64,000 nt of DNA from Pegea sp. RAD2-039 (taxonomy: Eukaryota > Chordata > Thaliacea > Salpida > Salpidae), in the NCBI GenBank assembly GCA_034620365.1, contig JAQGEQ010000011.1, positions 868,001-932,000 on the forward strand, in the 5' to 3' direction. Below, piece by piece: positions 61,501-64,000 of this stretch. The position numbers and the translations under genes are program-made. Numbering within the stretch: position 1 is the first letter of the stretch; each line of letters opens with the position of its first letter. Below the pieces are notes generated by a model. The model saw only the letters and a program-made list of their open reading frames with translations. It was not told where the DNA came from and made no database searches.

Positions 61501-64000
61501 TTTAATTATTTTGTTTGATTAAACAAGAAATAATACTTATATACCTCATGATAAGCTAATTAAAAGCAATTTAGATACTTTTATTCTTGTAGTTTATGTT
61601 TGAATAAAAAAAAGTTACAACATTGAACTACATTGTAGACTTGATGTTGACTTTAATCACTTTGTAAGGAGCAAGCTTCAAAACAACTGTGCTTGATTAA
61701 TTTGTTTCACTTAAGCGATGTATTTGAAAGTTAAACTTTGCGACAACAAATGTTTGTTGTAACAAATTTAAATCTTAATTCAATTTAAATTTTGTCTCAG
61801 TAGATTCGATATTCATAAAAATATCACTTCAATTAGAATAAACCTTTTCAATTTGTATCTATTCTAATAGTAGGATGATGAATTGATCAAAACTGAAGCT
61901 TTAAACTAAGAAATGTAATTTCACTTTTTACTTAAGCTAAAGACTTAACTCTCAAATTTATTCATTTTTTTACAAATATTAAATGTGATAGTTATGAAAA
62001 GATAAAAAACTATTTCATTGGCAAAAATATTTTAACTTATAGTTTAATCAAGTAGCAAATCTGTCTGTTGAAGCACTGAAATCTCTGAATTAAAGTCCCA
62101 CCAAATAAGTTGGTATCCCACAAAAAAGTTTATATAGAAGCTACTTTGTTCAATTCTTCAACTCAACACTTTTTAATGACAAAACATTGATTGATGAAAA
62201 ATGACTCTTACTGATCTGTGAGACTAACCGAAATTATACTCGGTGATTGGGACCTGAAGTTGATTAGGATTCGCTTGCTTGTCTTAATGTACAACAGAAT
62301 TTCTTCTTTAATGATAGTGGGTTACCCTTACATCAAATCTAATCTTCTGATAAAAACGATTTGAAATCAATCTTTTAAACAAAAATCAGATAGTTTAGGT
62401 GCTATATTAGTCAAAAATTATTTCATAGTTGGTTTATCATTTACCAATCATGACGTCATTTCAGTTGCTAGCCAGAAAGATTAGAGAAGTTGGAATATAT
62501 TCTTGATGCAAAAGAACATATGACCTTCAAGTTTCTCAAATAAAGTTTAAGAAGCTATGTCACATTACAAAAAGATTATCTCTAACAAATTAACAGATCA
62601 ATGATGTACAACGCTTAGTTTTGTGAAAGTCCTATAGTGTCATTATCTCATAGATATGCAAAAATGTAATATCACTTTTTTAATAACGAGTTTGCTACTG
62701 ACTTATGATTTGAGTGAAGCTTGCTATATTCTTTCATTTCCTGAAAAACTTGTTTCAAGTCTTCGGAAAATTTTCTACATACATAACAAAAATGTCGGGA
62801 AAATAACATAAATATTTTCTTGGTACCATAACGTGGTTATTTTTGTTTGCATATAAGAGCATCTTTTAGCCTGAACTAATAAGCTTGTATCTAAGTCATT
62901 CAAGCTTGACTTGAAACAGAAAAGATATCAAAACTTTCAAAGTTTATGGAAATACGAAAAAGTAACAACATGATAATGTTTTGGTTCAAAACAAAACAGT
63001 AGAAAATATTTATTCAAAATATCTAATAACTCAGATTATTCCAAAATTTTCTGAACAATTCAAATTCTCCTACTTGGTAAAATTAGAAATGAGGATCAAT
63101 CAGTGTTGATAGAGATTAAAGAGCTTTCAAACTTGCAAAAATATGTTCAAATATAAAAAAAGGGCCCTGGTCAATATTTTTAAATGATAGAATGAACAAT
63201 TCTAAGCCGGCGTTTGATTTATTGAAAAGGATTCGTTATTCTTGAACAGCATAAAGCTAGTAGAGCCAAAATTGAATCAATGAAAACAAGAAAAAGTCAT
63301 TAACCTAATATGAACTCTATCAGTAGCATTAGACAGAAACTAATGCTGAGAAAACATGATAACATCCAATAAGTCTTTACTATTTGCTTCATCGCATTGA
63401 TGTTGAACAATTTCGTTTGATGAATACAATACTTAAAAGTGAATTAAAAAAAATAAAAATCTATCAAAATCAGTTGTTTAATTTGAGCTTTTTGAATTTT
63501 ATTTCTTTTCTTTTGATAAATTAACTTTTTAAAAACTTCTGCATGCTGCAAATTTCTCTTGATCAGAAAACTGATTCAAAATAGATAATTAGTTTGTGAT
63601 TAATATTTTTGGAAAAACTCAAACAAATTTTGAGATGTTCAAAAGTTGCTGAAGATTAAATCTTAAAAGTTGTTTTGAATCTTTATAAAGTTTGAAAAGA
63701 GGTTTAGATGAGGTTTTGAAGAGCAACAAATGTGCTTTCGTCATCTTTAGAGTTGATCTAACATCCAAACTTTCATCTCGACTCTATTATCAAACTTTAA
63801 CTTTTCTAACTGATCATCAATTATTAAAAGCTTCGATCTTGCCACTGATGACGTCATCAGAGTGTCGACAACTCACCTGGAGGGGGCACAAGCTTCATGG
63901 AGCTCTCCGAACATCACATGATCACTTTTTTCCATTTTCATCTCTTCACCGTTCATCGCGATTCGTCGCAGAGAGCCTCTGAAGCGATTTTTAATGAGAT
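40589..64000 (-). CDS. NRXN: Neurexin, alpha type, 5' partial
   Basis: Presynaptic adhesion receptor. Exons: 64000-63877 (end of LNS1), 60328-60231 (EGF-A), 59588-59544 (SS1), 57460-57320, 57257-57097, 55221-55057, 54996-54760, 54711-54601, 54551-54432, 54377-54225 (LNS2, LNS3), 52579-52390 (EGF-B), 51909-51796, 50920-50828, 50518-50486 (SS3), 49511-49392, 49331-49181, 49130-49002, 48947-48803, 48721-48577, 48518-48333 (LNS4, LNS5), 47657-47544 (EGF-C), 45831-45644 or 45491-45280 (alternative LNS6 start), 43717-43552, 42480-42394 (SS4), 41565-41389 (LNS6), 41336-41215, 41162-41117 (stalk), 40890-40589 (membrane helix and tail). All phases agree and give about 1286 residues. The tail ends KDEKEYYV, the PDZ ligand of neurexins. 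[15 protein letters not shown] [11 protein letters not shown] in LNS2 is diagnostic. The signal peptide and most of LNS1 are off-window. Confidence 0.96.
42394..42480 (-). other. Neurexin SS4 cassette exon
   Basis: An 87-nt phase 1-1 exon lies in the intron after exon 43717-43552. It has acceptor ATATGTAG and donor GTCGGT and encodes 29 residues in frame. Aligned without gaps to the vertebrate SS4 insert, its second half keeps IP, then VV, then WL and KG at identical spacing ([17 protein letters not shown] here). It enters after [10 protein letters not shown] and leaves before [11 protein letters not shown], exactly where SS4 interrupts vertebrate LNS6. In vertebrates SS4 inclusion changes binding to neuroligins, LRRTMs and cerebellins. 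Confidence 0.88.
44905..45085 (+). repeat. Degenerate short repeat, ACCAG/CTAGTAAACC type
   Basis: About 180 nt of the neurexin intron downstream of exon b consist of loosely repeated words such as AACTAGTAAA, AACCAG and CTAGTAAACCA at 12-20 nt spacing. No coding sense and no defined unit length. Confidence 0.5.
45280..45491 (-). other. LNS6 first exon, diverged duplicate (alternative exon b)
   Basis: 212-nt exon 152 nt downstream of exon a, again phase 1 in and phase 0 out, with tandem acceptor CAGCAG (start at 45491 or 45488) and donor GTGAGA. Its translation follows the LNS strand pattern of exon a: [14 protein letters not shown] against [14 protein letters not shown], then [18 protein letters not shown] against ALVFVKG through FFKLTI. 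Ser-Arg-Glu replaces the Leu-Gly-Asp of exon a. It carries an NST glycosylation sequon. Because each exon is 2 modulo 3 in length, joining both would shift the frame. Confidence 0.75.
45644..45831 (-). other. LNS6 first exon, canonical copy (alternative exon a)
   Basis: 188-nt exon entering in phase 1 and leaving in phase 0 (acceptor CTGCAG, donor GTGAGT). Its translation contains [13 protein letters not shown] and [11 protein letters not shown], matching the start of vertebrate LNS6, including the Gly-Asp just before the hydrophobic strand where vertebrate neurexin-1beta holds Ca2+-binding Asp137. EGF-C lies upstream at 47657-47544. Confidence 0.92.
50486..50518 (-). other. 33-nt neurexin microexon at the SS3 position in LNS4
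   Basis: Phase 1-1 exon with acceptor TCATTACAG and donor GTAAGT, encoding 11 residues rich in Asp and Pro ([11 protein letters not shown]). It falls between the strand ending MLTIDI and the one with [12 protein letters not shown], the place where vertebrate SS3 inserts its short peptide. It can be skipped without changing frame. Confidence 0.82.
56634..57096. promoter_or_regulatory. GC-rich, CpG-containing island inside the neurexin LNS2 intron
   Basis: In a gene otherwise about 70% AT, this stretch is clearly GC-rich and dense in CG dinucleotides. It holds two TGACGTCA palindromes (56634-56641, 56656-56663) and two GATTGG boxes (near 56812 and 56903). It also has two CTCF-like cores on the plus strand (TAGGTGGCGC at 56767-56776, TCACTAGGTGGCGA at 56937-56950) and a GAC-type triplet run near 56970-56995. 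It starts right at the donor of exon 57257-57097, at the intron that would carry SS2. It may be an internal promoter, an insulator or an inserted element. No start site can be shown. Confidence 0.4.
59544..59588 (-). other. 45-nt neurexin microexon at the SS1 position
   Basis: Phase 1-1 exon (acceptor ATCCTCAG, donor GTAAGA) encoding [15 protein letters not shown], placed between EGF-A (60328-60231) and the first LNS2 exon (57460-57320). Vertebrate SS1 cassettes sit at the same junction. Length divisible by three allows skipping. Confidence 0.78.
60329..63876 (-). other. Neurexin intron between LNS1 and EGF-A
   Basis: 3.5 kb intron. The phases of its flanking exons agree (phase 2) and no further exon or known element is evident inside. 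One TGACGTCA lies at 62451-62458 and another at 63849-63856 close to the donor. Confidence 0.6.

Overview
The window is nuclear DNA of an invertebrate bilaterian animal. It is AT-rich (I estimate about 30% GC by eye) and carries seven multi-exon genes with GT-AG introns and clear animal orthologues: a neurexin with EGF/LNS domains and a C-terminal EYYV motif, an ABCC/MRP transporter with TMD0, a TMC channel-like protein, Enhancer of polycomb, sideroflexin, SNRNP27 and GTF3C1. Many ~50-nt introns, a tRNA-Val-derived SINE and a very high density of the palindrome TGACGTCA would suit a tunicate, but the phylum is inference and I could not test it.

Layout from left to right: GTF3C1 (+, N-terminus missing, 697-5770); SFXN1-type sideroflexin (-, 7740-10424); ABCC1-type MRP (-, 12323-19293, complete at 38 exons); TMC (+, 23163-26980); SNRNP27 (+, 30053-31298, complete); EPC1/2 (-, 32325-37892, complete); neurexin (-, 40589 to beyond 64000, N-terminus missing). 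For SFXN1, ABCC1, SNRNP27, EPC1 and neurexin I built exon chains whose phases agree at every junction. Two genes keep unresolved junctions: GTF3C1 between about 4170 and 4760, and TMC between about 26010 and 26150. The spaces between genes are AT-rich and mostly featureless. Two copies of one SINE family lie at about 6525-6893 (-) and 28633-29020 (+).

The genes do not form one pathway. They are an ordinary mixture: Pol III transcription, mitochondrial serine transport, export transport, a membrane channel, splicing, chromatin and synaptic adhesion. The most interesting material is in the neurexin gene. It keeps exons at the positions of vertebrate splice sites SS1, SS3 and SS4. It also has a second, diverged copy of the exon that begins LNS6. 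Both copies enter in phase 1 and leave in phase 0, so including both would break the frame and they can only be used one at a time. The diverged copy lacks the Gly-Asp where vertebrate LNS6 holds its calcium-binding aspartate, which suggests a switch in ligand binding. Other points of note are a 15-copy heptad minisatellite inside GTF3C1, an ABCC intron built from copies of its own 5' splice site, and a GC-rich island inside a neurexin intron.
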